From Chitinimonas prasina (GTDB lineage: Bacteria > Pseudomonadota > Gammaproteobacteria > Burkholderiales > Chitinimonadaceae): a DNA stretch of 64,000 bases. The notes under the pieces are model-generated. The model did no database searches. It was given only the letters and a program-made list of their open reading frames with translations, and was not told the DNA's origin. Each line of letters begins with the position of its first letter. Position 1 is the stretch's first letter. The stretch spans positions 124,001 through 188,000 of the forward strand of contig NZ_BSOG01000006.1 of NCBI RefSeq assembly GCF_030160395.1. Reading direction: 5' to 3'. Positions 8,943-19,532 of the stretch are shown piece after piece. The position numbers and the translations under genes were made by a program.

Positions 8943-11900
8943 GCTCGGGAATATGATAGCGCGGCGAGGGCGGGTAAGGCTGAATTCGTGGGCCGGTACT
9001 TCTACGTGGCAACGCCGCCTGTTTTGGGGACTGGCGACTGCATATGCGGCCATTCTCGTGGCCAGCATGGCACTGCTGTTTGCGGAATACAAATCCCTGC
9101 AGCGACAATCGAGTGAGATGGCTTCGATTCATATCACTAGCTATACGCGCGCTACTTCAGAACATCTGCACAAACTGTTAAGTCATACAAGCAACCAGCT
9201 AGCGCTGATTGCTACCGTTTGGCGCAATCGGGGAAGTGAAAGTAATGCGCATGATGCGGTGCAGGACCTGTTAAATGATTTGGCGCTGGACCCGCGATAT
9301 ACACCGGAAATCCAGGGATTGTGGATATTTGACCGTAAAGGAGATCTGCTAGCTTCAACCGCAGTTGTACCACCGTCATTGAACATAGCCGATTTACCCC
9401 ATTTCAGATTGGCCAGTCAGGCTAAGCGCGACAGTGTAGAGCTGATAATTGCGTCACTTCCAGCTTCTCTAGTTGATGACAAGCCAACGCTGATGATCGC
9501 CTACCCTTTGCATGACCGGAGTGGCCGATTCGATGGTCTCGTCTCCGCGACGTTGGCGCTGAACAAGGTTTCCCGTGAGGTAGAGTCCATTCACCCTCAT
9601 GAAGGTGCGACCTATGGCATCTACCACTTCAATACCAATGCTTGGTTGTTCGGTACTTCCGATACAGGAACTGTGCCAGCTTTTCCCCGCCCGGATCCCA
9701 ACTTGCCGCCCATGTATGTAAAGCTGAGCCAATACAGGCCTACGGACGGCAGCTCGCAATACAGTGTAGGGATGGTCCGCTTGCAGCGCTTTCCGCTGAT
9801 AGTCGCCGTTGTAGAGCCAGATGGCGGTTTGGGGCTGGCGGCGCAGCGCCAATTGCAAATGATGGTGATGGGAACCTTGTTCAGCCTGCTGCTACTAGGT
9901 GGACTCATGTACTTGCTGTATCGGCAGCATGGTCGATTCCGTCACAACACGTCTTCCCTGTTGCGCTCAATCGAGGGCAAGGATGCCATGTTGAAGGCCA
10001 TGCATGAGGGTTATATGGTTCAGGATCATGCAGGCATGATAGTCGAGTGCAACCCACAAGCAGCGCAGATACTGGGTTTGAGCCAGGAGCGTTTACTACT
10101 GCAGGATTCTATTGCCCCTGGTTTGCGCTGCATCAGGGCAGATCACTCTCACTACCCGGCGACAGACCACCCCACCGCACGTGCATTGCGAGACGGCATA
10201 TCCTTGGTTGACGAACGAATGGGGGTATATCTGGAGGACGGAACGCTTCGCTGGATCACGATCTCCGTGCATCCCTTCCGCCGCCCGAATGAAGAGCAGT
10301 TATGTGCTGTATGCACCTTTTCCGACATTACCCATACCCACGAGCTGGAAGAGCAGGTCAAGCGTTCAACGCGCCGGCTGCAAGGTCTGCTGGACAATGC
10401 CCCGGATGCCATACTGACGGTCGATTTGAGTTCCGTCATCATCGATGCCAACCGCAGTGTTGGCACTTTGTTTGGGTATCAGCCTGCAGCCCTGATCGGT
10501 CAGCCTCTGGAACAGTTGCTACCGGATGGCATAGCCGCTGCACATGGCCAGCTGGTGCGCAACTTTGCCAATGAGGCTCAGAACGGACGCAAGATGGCGC
10601 CTAACCGCAAGGTCACAGCACGGCATGCGGATGGCAGTTTGATGCAGGTAGAGGTAGCACTTGCCACATTTCATGAGCAGAGCGGACCTGCCTTTATGGC
10701 GATCATCCGCGATGTAAGACAACGCGTTAAGCGTGAGGCGGCACTACAGGAACTGCTTCAGGGTATTACCCAGAGCCCACATGGATTTCTGATCCTGGAT
10801 ATGGAAGGGCGTATTCAGTATGCCAATCATGCCTTCGCCCGAACTACTCCCCATACGATTGAGGCGCTGGTTGGGCAGGACTGGATGGCGCTACATGGTG
10901 ATGATTCACGCCCGTCGGATTGGTTGACTATACGGCAGGCGATTATAGAAGCCGGGGTTTGGCAAGAGGATGTCCAGCAAGGCAATGCAAACGGCATGGA
11001 CGTTGTTGTTCGCTATGTGCTGTCGCTGGTACGAGATGAGGATGGCTTGGCGCTGAAGGTGGTTGGGGTGACGGAGGATGTGACGAACCGCCTGCGTGTT
11101 GAGCAGGAGCTTGAAAAGCACCGCAGTCAATTGGAAGACCTAGTGACTGAGCGCACCCTCGACTTGGTCATCGCCAAGACGGCGGCAGAAGAAGCGCTGC
11201 TGTCCAAATCGGCTTTTGTCGCAAATATGAGCCACGAGGTGAGGACACCGCTCAATGCCATCCTGGGCTTTGCACAGGTGTTGTGTAAAGAGGTACAGGA
11301 CCCTCTCGTACTGGATAGACTGGAAATGATCGATATAGCTAGCCAGCAACTGTTGGCTATCATCAACGACATCCTAGACTTCTCCAAGCTGGAGGCCGGT
11401 AAACTGGAGATTGCGAGCGAGCCAGTCTCCGTCAGGGCCGCGTTGGAGTACGCCGCCGATTTGGCTCGCTCCAAGGTAAGGCACAAGCCTGTTGAGGTTG
11501 AGGTAAGGGTGGAGGCGTCCGTACCTGAGTGGGTAAATTCAGACCCTATTCGGCTCAGGCAGATAGTGGGTAACCTCGCCGCCAATGCTGCCAAATTCAC
11601 AGAGAGCGGTGAAATCAAGCTCTGTGCTAGCGTGCTCACACTTGATTCTGGGGCTTGTCAGATTAGGCTGGAAGTAAGTGATACCGGCATAGGAATCGAC
11701 CCCAAGCAACAGAATAAGCTGTTTCAACCTTTTGCTCAGGCCGACAACTCAATCACCCGTCGTTACGGCGGTACAGGCTTGGGCCTAGCCATATGCCGCA
11801 ATCTCGCCACGGCCATGGGCGGTAGTATTGGTCTACAGAGCGAACCTGGCATGGGTAGTGTGTTCTGGGTCGAATTACCTTTCGGCATCGTGGATTGCGG

Positions 11901-12933
11901 CGGCCATACAGAGCGCGCTAAGCAAGAGAGTCAGCAGTTGGGCAAGCAGCCTGACCCGCGCTTCAGCGGCACGTTGTTGGTGGCAGAAGACAACCCCATG
12001 AACCAGATGCTGGTGAGGGCGATGCTTGCACCTTTGGGTGTGGACCCGATCATCGTGGAAGATGGGGCAGCAGCCCTTGCGGCGTGTAAGGACATGCACT
12101 TCGATTTGATTCTGATGGATTTGCAGATGCCTGAGATGGATGGTTTGTCTGCAACACGGATACTAAAGAGCGACCCCAGTACCTGCGATATACCCATCGT
12201 GGCCATGACCGCCAACGCCTTCATGGATGACCGCGCCGCCTGTCGTATGGCCGGAATGGCAGACTTCATCGAGAAACCAGTGCAGCTATCGCATCTGGTC
12301 GATGTGCTGGGTAAGTATCTGGTGCAGGCATCGCCTCAAGTTGCCGCACAACCACTACCCCGAGAAAGCGAATTTCGAGCAGGCCCACTCGCTCGGGCTG
12401 CTGCAGAGGCAGGATTGCTGGACATTGAGCGTGCACGTGGCCCTGTCGATAACAATGCAGCAATCTTGGAGAGTGCGCTGAATATGTTCGTGGATTACCA
12501 CGCAGGTCTTCCAAAGGTTTTGAAGAGCGCGCTGAAGGATGGCCAATTGCAAGATGCAGAAAGGCTAGCGCACACCCTCAAAGGGACGGCATATGCCATC
12601 GGCGCCAGTCAGGTAGGTGTCGCGGCAGAGAGTCTGGAGCGAAGCGTTCGGAAAGGCACACCTGACATGGTGGAATTTACACAGTTGGTTGAGGCTACCC
12701 ATGCCCTTGCCGAGGTTCTAGAAGAGGCGCGGATACGTGCCAAATTGGTGTTGGATGAGCTGCGGGACCTGTTACAACGGAACGACAATGCAGCGCAAAA
12801 CTGGATTGCCCAATACGGGGACTACCTTGTGCCACTAGGTGATGTCACGGCACGGCGAATCACTGAAGCCATACATTTGTCCCAGTTCTCCGCGGCGCTG
12901 GCTTTGGTGAGTGAGAACGTACACGCTGAATGA
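8935..12933 (+). CDS. Hybrid sensor histidine kinase (CACHE-like sensor, 3 PAS, HisKA, HATPase, REC, HPt)
   Basis: A 1332-residue membrane phosphorelay kinase. Domains in order: transmembrane helix about 29-49; periplasmic double-CACHE-like sensor about 50-305, with the INGIWIFD-like segment LWIFDRKGDLLAST; transmembrane helix about 307-330; PAS domains about 342-465, 480-600 and 603-725; HisKA with the phospho-acceptor His767 in MSHEVRTPLN; a HATPase domain with GTGLGLAICRNLA; a receiver with acceptor Asp1062 in LMDLQMPEMDG; and a C-terminal HPt with His1213 in AHTLKGTA. All catalytic residues are present, so it should run a full His-Asp-His relay. The output partner is probably the response regulator 15 bp downstream. 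The start codon lies inside the end of the preceding small gene. The ligand is unknown. Confidence 0.95.
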   Translation: MSKLGNMIARRGRVRLNSWAGTSTWQRRLFWGLATAYAAILVASMALLFAEYKSLQRQSSEMASIHITSYTRATSEHLHKLLSHTSNQLALIATVWRNRGSESNAHDAVQDLLNDLALDPRYTPEIQGLWIFDRKGDLLASTAVVPPSLNIADLPHFRLASQAKRDSVELIIASLPASLVDDKPTLMIAYPLHDRSGRFDGLVSATLALNKVSREVESIHPHEGATYGIYHFNTNAWLFGTSDTGTVPAFPRPDPNLPPMYVKLSQYRPTDGSSQYSVGMVRLQRFPLIVAVVEPDGGLGLAAQRQLQMMVMGTLFSLLLLGGLMYLLYRQHGRFRHNTSSLLRSIEGKDAMLKAMHEGYMVQDHAGMIVECNPQAAQILGLSQERLLLQDSIAPGLRCIRADHSHYPATDHPTARALRDGISLVDERMGVYLEDGTLRWITISVHPFRRPNEEQLCAVCTFSDITHTHELEEQVKRSTRRLQGLLDNAPDAILTVDLSSVIIDANRSVGTLFGYQPAALIGQPLEQLLPDGIAAAHGQLVRNFANEAQNGRKMAPNRKVTARHADGSLMQVEVALATFHEQSGPAFMAIIRDVRQRVKREAALQELLQGITQSPHGFLILDMEGRIQYANHAFARTTPHTIEALVGQDWMALHGDDSRPSDWLTIRQAIIEAGVWQEDVQQGNANGMDVVVRYVLSLVRDEDGLALKVVGVTEDVTNRLRVEQELEKHRSQLEDLVTERTLDLVIAKTAAEEALLSKSAFVANMSHEVRTPLNAILGFAQVLCKEVQDPLVLDRLEMIDIASQQLLAIINDILDFSKLEAGKLEIASEPVSVRAALEYAADLARSKVRHKPVEVEVRVEASVPEWVNSDPIRLRQIVGNLAANAAKFTESGEIKLCASVLTLDSGACQIRLEVSDTGIGIDPKQQNKLFQPFAQADNSITRRYGGTGLGLAICRNLATAMGGSIGLQSEPGMGSVFWVELPFGIVDCGGHTERAKQESQQLGKQPDPRFSGTLLVAEDNPMNQMLVRAMLAPLGVDPIIVEDGAAALAACKDMHFDLILMDLQMPEMDGLSATRILKSDPSTCDIPIVAMTANAFMDDRAACRMAGMADFIEKPVQLSHLVDVLGKYLVQASPQVAAQPLPRESEFRAGPLARAAAEAGLLDIERARGPVDNNAAILESALNMFVDYHAGLPKVLKSALKDGQLQDAERLAHTLKGTAYAIGASQVGVAAESLERSVRKGTPDMVEFTQLVEATHALAEVLEEARIRAKLVLDELRDLLQRNDNAAQNWIAQYGDYLVPLGDVTARRITEAIHLSQFSAALALVSENVHAE

Positions 12934-12948
12934 AGAGGAGGAAATAGC

Positions 12949-14118
12949 ATGACGGATAGCAAAACCATACTTGTCGTCGATGACGATCCCATAGTTCGTT
13001 TGCTGACACGCAATGCACTGGCCGCAGAGTATGAGATCGTGGAAGCATCGGATGGACAGGAGGCATTGCGGCTGGCTCTGGACAGTCCACCCAATCTTGT
13101 TCTGATGGACATCAGGATGCCCAATATGGACGGCTATGAGGCATGCCGACAGTTCAAGTCCCACGATGAACTGCAGCGTATTCCGGTGTTGTTTGTTTCA
13201 GGCGAGATCGGTCTTGAAGACCGACTATCCGCCTACGATGCCGGAGGTGAAGACTTCATCAGCAAGCCACCAAACGCCGCAGAGCTGCGCGCCAAAGTCA
13301 GCATGGCACTCAAGGACATCGAGGAGCGAATCAGGTTAGAACGAGACCTAGCCGCTGCGATGGAGGTCGCCATGACATCCATGACTTCGATTGGCGAGCT
13401 GGGTATCGTGATTGAGGCGCTGCGCAAATCAGTTTCAGTGCCAGACCTCGCTGGCCTTGCAGGAGTCATTTTGGATGCTTGCAGTAGCTACGGGTTGGAA
13501 GCTTGTGTGCAATTGCGATTGGGAGATGAGATACATCGTGCCAACCAGAAAGGTTATGTCACACCGGTCGAGGCGGGAGTGCTGTCCAAATTAGCTGAAG
13601 GTGATCGTATCTTTTCCCTAGGTAGGCAATGCGCCTTCAACTACGGCGGTACTACCTTCCTGGTCAAGAACCTCCCTAAGGAGGAGGGCGGGAATAGTGA
13701 TCGCTATCGGGACTTGCTTGCCCTTATTGCCGAAGGGGCCGATGCACGGTTGAAGGTATTGGCAAGTGAGGCTCGGATTAAGGCGCAGGAACTAACCCAA
13801 AGCAAACTGTTTGAGCAGGCAAGGGATGCCTTGACCAGTATACAGATGCAGCATGTGCAAAATCGTGGCCATACGGAACAGATACTGAACCTTATGCTGT
13901 CGGAGATGGACGCCACCTTCCCTGGACTTGGGCTATCTATTCGGCAGGAAACCGTGGTGTCGGAGATGTTGCGTACTGCGGCTACAAAGATTTCGGCTCT
14001 GTATGCTGAGGGCTTGGGCATAGACGAACATGTGAGTGCTCTTGATGCGCGTATGAATGTTGCTGCTACTAGTAGCGGCCCCATCGTACGGCGGGGCTAC
14101 CAAACTAGTGCGGGCTAG
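12949..14118 (+). CDS. Response regulator: receiver plus GAF-like output domain
   Basis: A 389-residue protein with a strong AGGAGG site just before ATG 12949, immediately downstream of the hybrid kinase. Residues 1-125 are a canonical receiver: DDD at 11-13, phospho-acceptor Asp54 in LMDIRMPNMDG and the SKPP lysine motif. A helical linker follows (about 125-150). The region of about 150-280 looks GAF-like in secondary structure, and the last 100 residues are helical. No DNA-binding, GGDEF, EAL or HD domain is recognisable, so the output is probably protein-protein interaction. It ends 4 bp inside the convergent cheB gene. It is the likely target of the HPt of the upstream kinase, and its position next to the chemotaxis operon suggests cross-talk with taxis. 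Confidence 0.85.
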   Translation: MTDSKTILVVDDDPIVRLLTRNALAAEYEIVEASDGQEALRLALDSPPNLVLMDIRMPNMDGYEACRQFKSHDELQRIPVLFVSGEIGLEDRLSAYDAGGEDFISKPPNAAELRAKVSMALKDIEERIRLERDLAAAMEVAMTSMTSIGELGIVIEALRKSVSVPDLAGLAGVILDACSSYGLEACVQLRLGDEIHRANQKGYVTPVEAGVLSKLAEGDRIFSLGRQCAFNYGGTTFLVKNLPKEEGGNSDRYRDLLALIAEGADARLKVLASEARIKAQELTQSKLFEQARDALTSIQMQHVQNRGHTEQILNLMLSEMDATFPGLGLSIRQETVVSEMLRTAATKISALYAEGLGIDEHVSALDARMNVAATSSGPIVRRGYQTSAG

Positions 14119-15176
14119 ATCCGAGTGCGCTGGTAGGCGCCTTGGAAGTGACTGATCAGCTGGCCGGGTATTTCGGCCAGCGGTAGCACTGCGTCGGTTG
14201 CGCCAAGCCTGATGGCCTCTTTGGGCATGCCGAATACGACGGAGCTTTCTTCATCCTGGGCACAGGTCCATGCGCCGGCGTCATGCATGGCTTTGAGTCC
14301 CATTGCGCCATCTTTGCCCATGCCCGTAAGCAACACGCCACATGTGTGATTGCCGACGTTTTCGGCGACAGAGTGAAATAACACATCTACGCTGGGTCGA
14401 TGGCCGCTCACCTCCTCACCGTTATCGAGCTTTAGTAGGTAATTGGCACCACTACGTACTACACGCATATGGGCATCGCCAGGAGCGACATAGGCATGGC
14501 CACCCAATAGTCGGTCTCCGTCTTCAGCCTCTTTTACGGTCATGCGGCTTACTTCATCCAGCCTCTTGGCAAAGGATTTGGTAAATGCAACGGGCATGTG
14601 CTGAACGATCACGATGGCTGGTGCGTCGGGTGGCATGCCCATGAGCACGAACTTAATTGCCTCCGTGCCGCCTGTAGACGCACCGATTGCCAATATTTGC
14701 TCGGTTGAGTGCTGCCGCAAGGCAGGGTTTCTGCTGCCGGTAGGGGGGGCAGCTATCTGCTGTGGCAATAAGGACCGTGGGCGGGAAGTAGCAGCTGCAC
14801 GTATCTTTTCTATCAGGGTAGCGGCGTAGGCGTCGAGGGTACGCTCTATGTCGATCTTGGGCTTGGCAACGACATCAATGGCGCCCAGCTCCAAGGCTCG
14901 CAGCGTGGCGATGGAGCCTGATTCTCCTAAGGTAGAGATCATGATCACTGGCATGGGCCGTAGCTTCATGATCTTTTCCAGAAAGGCGAGGCCATCCATC
15001 CTCGGCATTTCAATGTCCAACGTAAGTACGTCTGGATTGGTATTGCGTATCAACTCCCGAGCCGCATAGGGGTCACCTACCGCGCCTACCACGGTCATGT
15101 CTTTCTCGTGGCTAATGATGCGGGTCAGGATATTGCGTATCAAGGCGGAGTCGTCGACGATGGCTACCTTGATCAT
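14115..15176 (-). CDS. cheB: Chemotaxis protein-glutamate methylesterase/glutamine deamidase CheB
   Basis: A 353-residue CheB, full length. Its receiver domain has acceptor Asp54 (LTLDIEMPRMDG). A linker runs to about residue 160. The methylesterase domain contains the catalytic triad Ser167 (GASTGGTEAI), His193 (VQHMP) and Asp289 (GMGKDGAMG). It removes methyl groups from chemoreceptors and is activated by phosphotransfer from CheA, giving adaptation. It is the last gene of the minus-strand chemotaxis operon, 17 bp after cheD, and its 3' end overlaps the convergent response regulator by 4 bp. Confidence 0.97.
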   Translation of the reverse strand: MIKVAIVDDSALIRNILTRIISHEKDMTVVGAVGDPYAARELIRNTNPDVLTLDIEMPRMDGLAFLEKIMKLRPMPVIMISTLGESGSIATLRALELGAIDVVAKPKIDIERTLDAYAATLIEKIRAAATSRPRSLLPQQIAAPPTGSRNPALRQHSTEQILAIGASTGGTEAIKFVLMGMPPDAPAIVIVQHMPVAFTKSFAKRLDEVSRMTVKEAEDGDRLLGGHAYVAPGDAHMRVVRSGANYLLKLDNGEEVSGHRPSVDVLFHSVAENVGNHTCGVLLTGMGKDGAMGLKAMHDAGAWTCAQDEESSVVFGMPKEAIRLGATDAVLPLAEIPGQLISHFQGAYQRTRI

Positions 15177-15193
15177 GGACTGGTCTCATCAAA

Positions 15194-15796
15194 TCAAAAA
15201 AGGTCGATATCGCCAGACACCTTGTCGGTCTGCAGGCGGTGGCTGTACTCACGCTCACGCCTTACGATGGTGTCGTTGTGCATGGTCTTGAGCTTCTTGA
15301 TGAAAACATCGCCGGTCTTGGGGAAGTAGTAGACCTTGCGTGGATAGACATCCAGTAGGTCTTCGGCAACGACGGGGATGCGCTCTGCGGCCAGATATTG
15401 GTGTACGAAATGTGCGTTCTGTGCACCTACATTGGACGACGAAAACTCCTGCAGTACCCTGGCGCCACCAAATACCTTTGCCTCCAAGTTCTTCATGCTC
15501 GCCCCTTGTTTGATGAGGCTGGTGATGAGCAACTCCATGGCATAGGTGCCATAACGCGCGGCAACCGAAAGCGGGTCGTTATTTTCCAGCCTGGAGGAAG
15601 GTAGCATGAAGTGATTCATGCCACCGACCCCCATTCGCACGTCGCGTATGCAGGCAGACACACAGGAACCCAACACCGTGACAATCAGCATGTCGCGCGC
15701 GGTAGCGTAGTACTCACCCGGCAGTATCTTGACAGCGTCAATCTCGAACTGGCGGTCGAAGTAGATGACAGGTGTGGCCCCTTCGTTCAGGGTCAT
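15194..15796 (-). CDS. cheD: Chemoreceptor glutamine deamidase CheD
   Basis: A 200-residue CheD. The start at 15796 overlaps the cheR stop as ATGA, which is stronger than the in-frame ATG 36 bp upstream. Cys45 in LGSCVSACIRD and His62 in GGMNHFMLP are the catalytic cysteine and histidine of the family. It deamidates glutamines in MCP methylation helices. No CheC or CheZ phosphatase is seen in the window. Its place between cheR and cheB fits an adaptation block. Confidence 0.95.
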   Translation of the reverse strand: MTLNEGATPVIYFDRQFEIDAVKILPGEYYATARDMLIVTVLGSCVSACIRDVRMGVGGMNHFMLPSSRLENNDPLSVAARYGTYAMELLITSLIKQGASMKNLEAKVFGGARVLQEFSSSNVGAQNAHFVHQYLAAERIPVVAEDLLDVYPRKVYYFPKTGDVFIKKLKTMHNDTIVRREREYSHRLQTDKVSGDIDLF

Positions 15797-16632
15797 GCTT
15801 GTACCTGCGGAGCAAAGACAGTGCGCCCACAACTGCGCCAGCTATCGGATAGGTGACCGATGTTCTCCGAATGCCCAACGAAGAGTCTGCCGTCGTCCAA
15901 TATCAGGGGGCGAAAACGGTCCACCAGTTTTTTCTGCGTGGGTTTGTCGAAGTAAATCATGACATTTCGACAGAAGATGGCATTCAAATTGCCATCGATC
16001 GGCCAGTGTGCATCCAGCAGATTGATCTGGCGAAAGCGGATCAAACTAGTCAAGGCAGGGTCCACGCGTGCAAGCCCCTGATTCTGTCCTTTGCCGCGAT
16101 AGAAAAAACGGCTGCGGCGCTCCGCTGAAACGCCTTCCAACCTATCCAACGGATAGATGCCATTCTGTGCGGTCTCAAGCACCTGCGTATCTAAGTCGCT
16201 GGCTAGGATACTGATTGCGGCCTGCTTACCCGGTAGCGCTTCCACTAATGTCATAGCGATGGAGTATGGCTCCTCGCCGGTAGAGGCGGCTGCACACCAG
16301 ACCCGTATCTGGCCATGACGCTGATACCACTGTGTCGCCATGGCGGCGAGGTCACTGAAGTGATGGTTCTCGCGGAAGAATGAGGTAAGGTTGGTTGTCA
16401 GGGCATTGACGAAAGCTTGCCATTCTTCACCTTCTTTGTCGTCTTCAAGATAGGCGAGGTACTCAGAAAAACCGCCAAGCCGCAGCTGGCGTATACGCCT
16501 TACCAGTCGGGTATACGCCATCTGTTTTTTGCAACTATTCAGTACGATACCGGCGTGCTGGTAGATCATGTGCCGAACATGTTCGAACTCCATATCGGTA
16601 AATGCAAATTCCGCGTCGCGTTGCACTGTCAT
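15793..16632 (-). CDS. cheR: Chemotaxis protein methyltransferase CheR
   Basis: A 279-residue SAM-dependent methyltransferase that methylates glutamates of chemoreceptors. It has the N-terminal helical CheR domain (about 10-75), then NLTSFFRE (81-88), the SAM-binding stretch VWCAAASTGEEPYSIAM (111-127) and the later motif IFCRNVMIYFD. It starts 49 bp after the stop of the MCP gene and overlaps cheD by 4 bp. The MCP upstream ends in a pentapeptide of the CheR/CheB-docking type, which fits a dedicated receptor-adaptation pair. Confidence 0.96.
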   Translation of the reverse strand: MTVQRDAEFAFTDMEFEHVRHMIYQHAGIVLNSCKKQMAYTRLVRRIRQLRLGGFSEYLAYLEDDKEGEEWQAFVNALTTNLTSFFRENHHFSDLAAMATQWYQRHGQIRVWCAAASTGEEPYSIAMTLVEALPGKQAAISILASDLDTQVLETAQNGIYPLDRLEGVSAERRSRFFYRGKGQNQGLARVDPALTSLIRFRQINLLDAHWPIDGNLNAIFCRNVMIYFDKPTQKKLVDRFRPLILDDGRLFVGHSENIGHLSDSWRSCGRTVFAPQVQA

Positions 16633-16681
16633 GGTTTCCCGTCAGTGAGGGTGTAGACAAAGTTGGCGGCCGCTTGCTGAT

Positions 16682-19465
16682 TCAGAAGTGCTCCCAATCA
16701 TCCTCTGCGATGGTTTTGGGTAGCCGGCGCGAAGTGCTGCTACTGTCAGTAGTTTTCTTCTTGCTGGCCTTGTTGCTACTCGGGCTTTCTTCCCTGCTCG
16801 TCTCCCGCGAGGGCAACTCGACTGGCGTAGCCGTGTGTACATAGGTACGTGGGGATCGTGACGACGATTCGTTGGTGAGGCGGAAGGCGCTGACAGCCTC
16901 TGTCAGACGGTGGCTTTGTTCCTCCAGACTCTTGGCGGCTGCAGCTGCTTCCTCAACCAAGGCAGCGTTCTGCTGTGTCATGTCGTCCATTTGGGTGACA
17001 GTCTGGTTTACCTCCTGGATGCCTGCACTTTGCTCCGTAGAAGCTGCGGAGATCTCGCTCATGATGTCGGTGACGTGCTTGACCGAGTTCACCACCTCCT
17101 CCATGGTTTGACCGGCCTGGTTGACTAACAGCGAGCCGCTTTCTACTTTGTCGACCGAGTCATTGATCAGTTGCTTTATTTCCTTGGCGGCGGCGGCGGA
17201 GCGTTGTGCCAGATTGCGCACTTCGCTGGCGACCACGGCAAAGCCACGGCCCTGTTCGCCTGCCCTTGCTGCCTCTACGGCGGCGTTTAGCGCGAGGATG
17301 TTGGTCTGGAAGGCTATGTCATCGATCACGGCGATGATGTCTACAATCTTGTTGGCCGAAGAGTTGATCCCCTTCATCGTGTCGACCACTTCTCCAACTA
17401 CCCCACCAGCCTTTTCGGCAATGTCGCTGGCACCACGTGCCAACTGATTGGCTTGGCGCGAGTTCTCCGCATTCTGCTTGACGGTACTGGTCAGCTCTTC
17501 CATCGCACTGGCGGTTTCCTCCAGGCTGGCTGCCTGTGACTCGGTACGCTGGCTCAGGTTCTGGTTGCCAGCGGCAATTTCGCGGGCTGCTGTCAGTATG
17601 GTGTCTGACGATTCCTTGATCTGATTCACGATCTCTGTCAGCCGCTCCACCGTTAGGTTGGCGTCGTCCTGTAGTCGGGCAAACATGCCGCTGTAGTCAC
17701 CTGCCATACGGTGGGTCAGGTTACCAGCAGCCAACGCAGTGAACATGGCGCCCACATCGTTCAGGCCCCGTTCGGTGGTATCAAGCAGGGAGTTAATGCC
17801 CTCCGTCAGTATCTTGAAGAAGCCCACCTTGCCGGACAGCTCCAGTCGTGAGCTGAAGTTACCAAGACTGGCAGCCTCGATCAGTGCCGCAACTTCTGCT
17901 TCGGTATTGACTTCGTCGGTGATGTCCTGCCATTCGACCACCGATCCCAGCCGTTCCGCCTTGCTATCGAAAATAGGATTGGCAATAAGCCGGAAGTGGA
18001 ATCCAGCCACTGAGATCTTGGCCTGGTAGGTGGTAGTGAGGGAGGCGAGCAAGTGTGACTGATGCGATGGATTCTTGTGGAATTCGTCCATGCTCTTGCC
18101 GATCAGCTTGTCGACATCAAAGCTTGGCAATGCCTTACGGAGCTCGGGCTCGGCTTTCTTGAGCATCCTTCGTACCGAACTGTTCATATAGATAATTTGT
18201 CGATTGGCGTCAGCGATCATCAAATTGACGCTGGTATTGTCGAGCGCACTTACCACCCGGGCCGTCTCGCGGGCGTTTGCCTGGTCGCGTAGTTGAGTGT
18301 CGTAAAGGTTCTGCCGCATATTGCCCACGGCTTGCGCAAGGCGGGCGACCTCATTATTGCCCTTGATGCCTTCGCCTGTTTCAGAGAGGTCGCCTTGTGC
18401 AATGCGATTTGCACTAGCTACCACCTGCTGCAAGGGGACAATGATAGAGTAACCAACCAGCAGGGCAGTACCGACCATCAACAGCAGCAATGTGATCAGC
18501 AACAGGAGCAGGCGGTGTTTGATGGCTTGCTTATCACTCAGCCGCTGAAGGAACTCCTCATCCAGCATGACGAGCAGCTGAGTGGTATTTTCATTGATCT
18601 GGTCTAGTGCCGCACTCGATGCACTTATCCACTGGTCGAGCGGGATGGTCTGGTCAGCGCTGAGCTTGGTCACCAGTTCCAACACCTTGGATACGGCCTG
18701 CTGATTTTCTGCCGCTATTTTATCTATGGTGGCCGCCATCTCGGGATCAGCGTGTTCCAGTTGAGATGCCTTGGCGTAGCCAAGCACACGATTAGTGGTC
18801 TGAAGCTGAGTGGTCAGTACATTTGCCACGGGCTGTAGCCGCAGAAGCGGAATGGTGCTGCCCTTCGGGTCGGACAGCCCCTGGATACCGTAACCGCGTA
18901 TTCGCGCCACGCTCTCTAACTGGTTTGCTAAGCCATTGAGGGTCGCGTCGTAAAGATTGTAAGTTACTGACTCGGGATCCAGCCGTAGGCCAAATACGGC
19001 CGCCTCATCCTGCAGCAGCTGGTAGACCTGGTCTACATATTGGATATGACGGGTAAAGAGTGCGTCCGGGTTTTCACCAGCGCTCGGGCTGGCAAGGTTG
19101 GCCAGCGATAACCGTAGGCCAGCGATGCCATCTTGCAAGGATCGTTCATTTGCCAGTTCTGGCAACGCCTGTAGTTTGGCCAATTGCTCCTCAACCGCCC
19201 TATGGGTACCGGTGTATTCGGCTGTAGAGGCTTTGCCCATCGCCAGCATGACCGCCCGTGCACGGTTAAGTTGTGCGCGGCGGATTAGTTCTTGAGTCTC
19301 CTTGATCGGCTGCAGCGACTGACGTTCACGCGTGATGAAGGCCATTTCCTCGTGAGTCTTGCTCCAAAGGTGTATCGACGGGAACGCGATCAGCGCAATG
19401 GCAATTAACGCCATCGCCGTGAGCTTGCTTCGCAACCCTACCTGATGAAAGAAGAAGCGCTTCAT
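16682..19465 (-). CDS. Methyl-accepting chemotaxis protein with PAS domain and CheR/CheB docking tail
   Basis: A receptor of about 927 residues. I chose ATG 19465 because AGGAGA/GAGGAA lie just upstream; an in-frame ATG at 19498 lacks a site. It has a transmembrane helix about 15-37, a long helical periplasmic domain about 40-320, a second transmembrane helix about 325-350, HAMP, one cytoplasmic PAS (about 415-530, [15 protein letters not shown]), a second helical linker and the signalling tip [20 protein letters not shown] with [19 protein letters not shown]. The C-terminal tail is Ser/Lys-rich and ends DDWEHF, matching the xWxxF pentapeptide that recruits CheR and CheB. It lies between cheW and cheR, so it is the core receptor of this cluster. 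The ligand is unknown. Confidence 0.95.
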   Translation of the reverse strand: MKRFFFHQVGLRSKLTAMALIAIALIAFPSIHLWSKTHEEMAFITRERQSLQPIKETQELIRRAQLNRARAVMLAMGKASTAEYTGTHRAVEEQLAKLQALPELANERSLQDGIAGLRLSLANLASPSAGENPDALFTRHIQYVDQVYQLLQDEAAVFGLRLDPESVTYNLYDATLNGLANQLESVARIRGYGIQGLSDPKGSTIPLLRLQPVANVLTTQLQTTNRVLGYAKASQLEHADPEMAATIDKIAAENQQAVSKVLELVTKLSADQTIPLDQWISASSAALDQINENTTQLLVMLDEEFLQRLSDKQAIKHRLLLLLITLLLLMVGTALLVGYSIIVPLQQVVASANRIAQGDLSETGEGIKGNNEVARLAQAVGNMRQNLYDTQLRDQANARETARVVSALDNTSVNLMIADANRQIIYMNSSVRRMLKKAEPELRKALPSFDVDKLIGKSMDEFHKNPSHQSHLLASLTTTYQAKISVAGFHFRLIANPIFDSKAERLGSVVEWQDITDEVNTEAEVAALIEAASLGNFSSRLELSGKVGFFKILTEGINSLLDTTERGLNDVGAMFTALAAGNLTHRMAGDYSGMFARLQDDANLTVERLTEIVNQIKESSDTILTAAREIAAGNQNLSQRTESQAASLEETASAMEELTSTVKQNAENSRQANQLARGASDIAEKAGGVVGEVVDTMKGINSSANKIVDIIAVIDDIAFQTNILALNAAVEAARAGEQGRGFAVVASEVRNLAQRSAAAAKEIKQLINDSVDKVESGSLLVNQAGQTMEEVVNSVKHVTDIMSEISAASTEQSAGIQEVNQTVTQMDDMTQQNAALVEEAAAAAKSLEEQSHRLTEAVSAFRLTNESSSRSPRTYVHTATPVELPSRETSREESPSSNKASKKKTTDSSSTSRRLPKTIAEDDWEHF

Positions 19466-19532
19466 GTTCCTCGTCTCCTGAGCTTGTATTGCAGTCATGG
19501 TGAATCAGGCCAGTTCTGCCGGCCGGAGGTAC

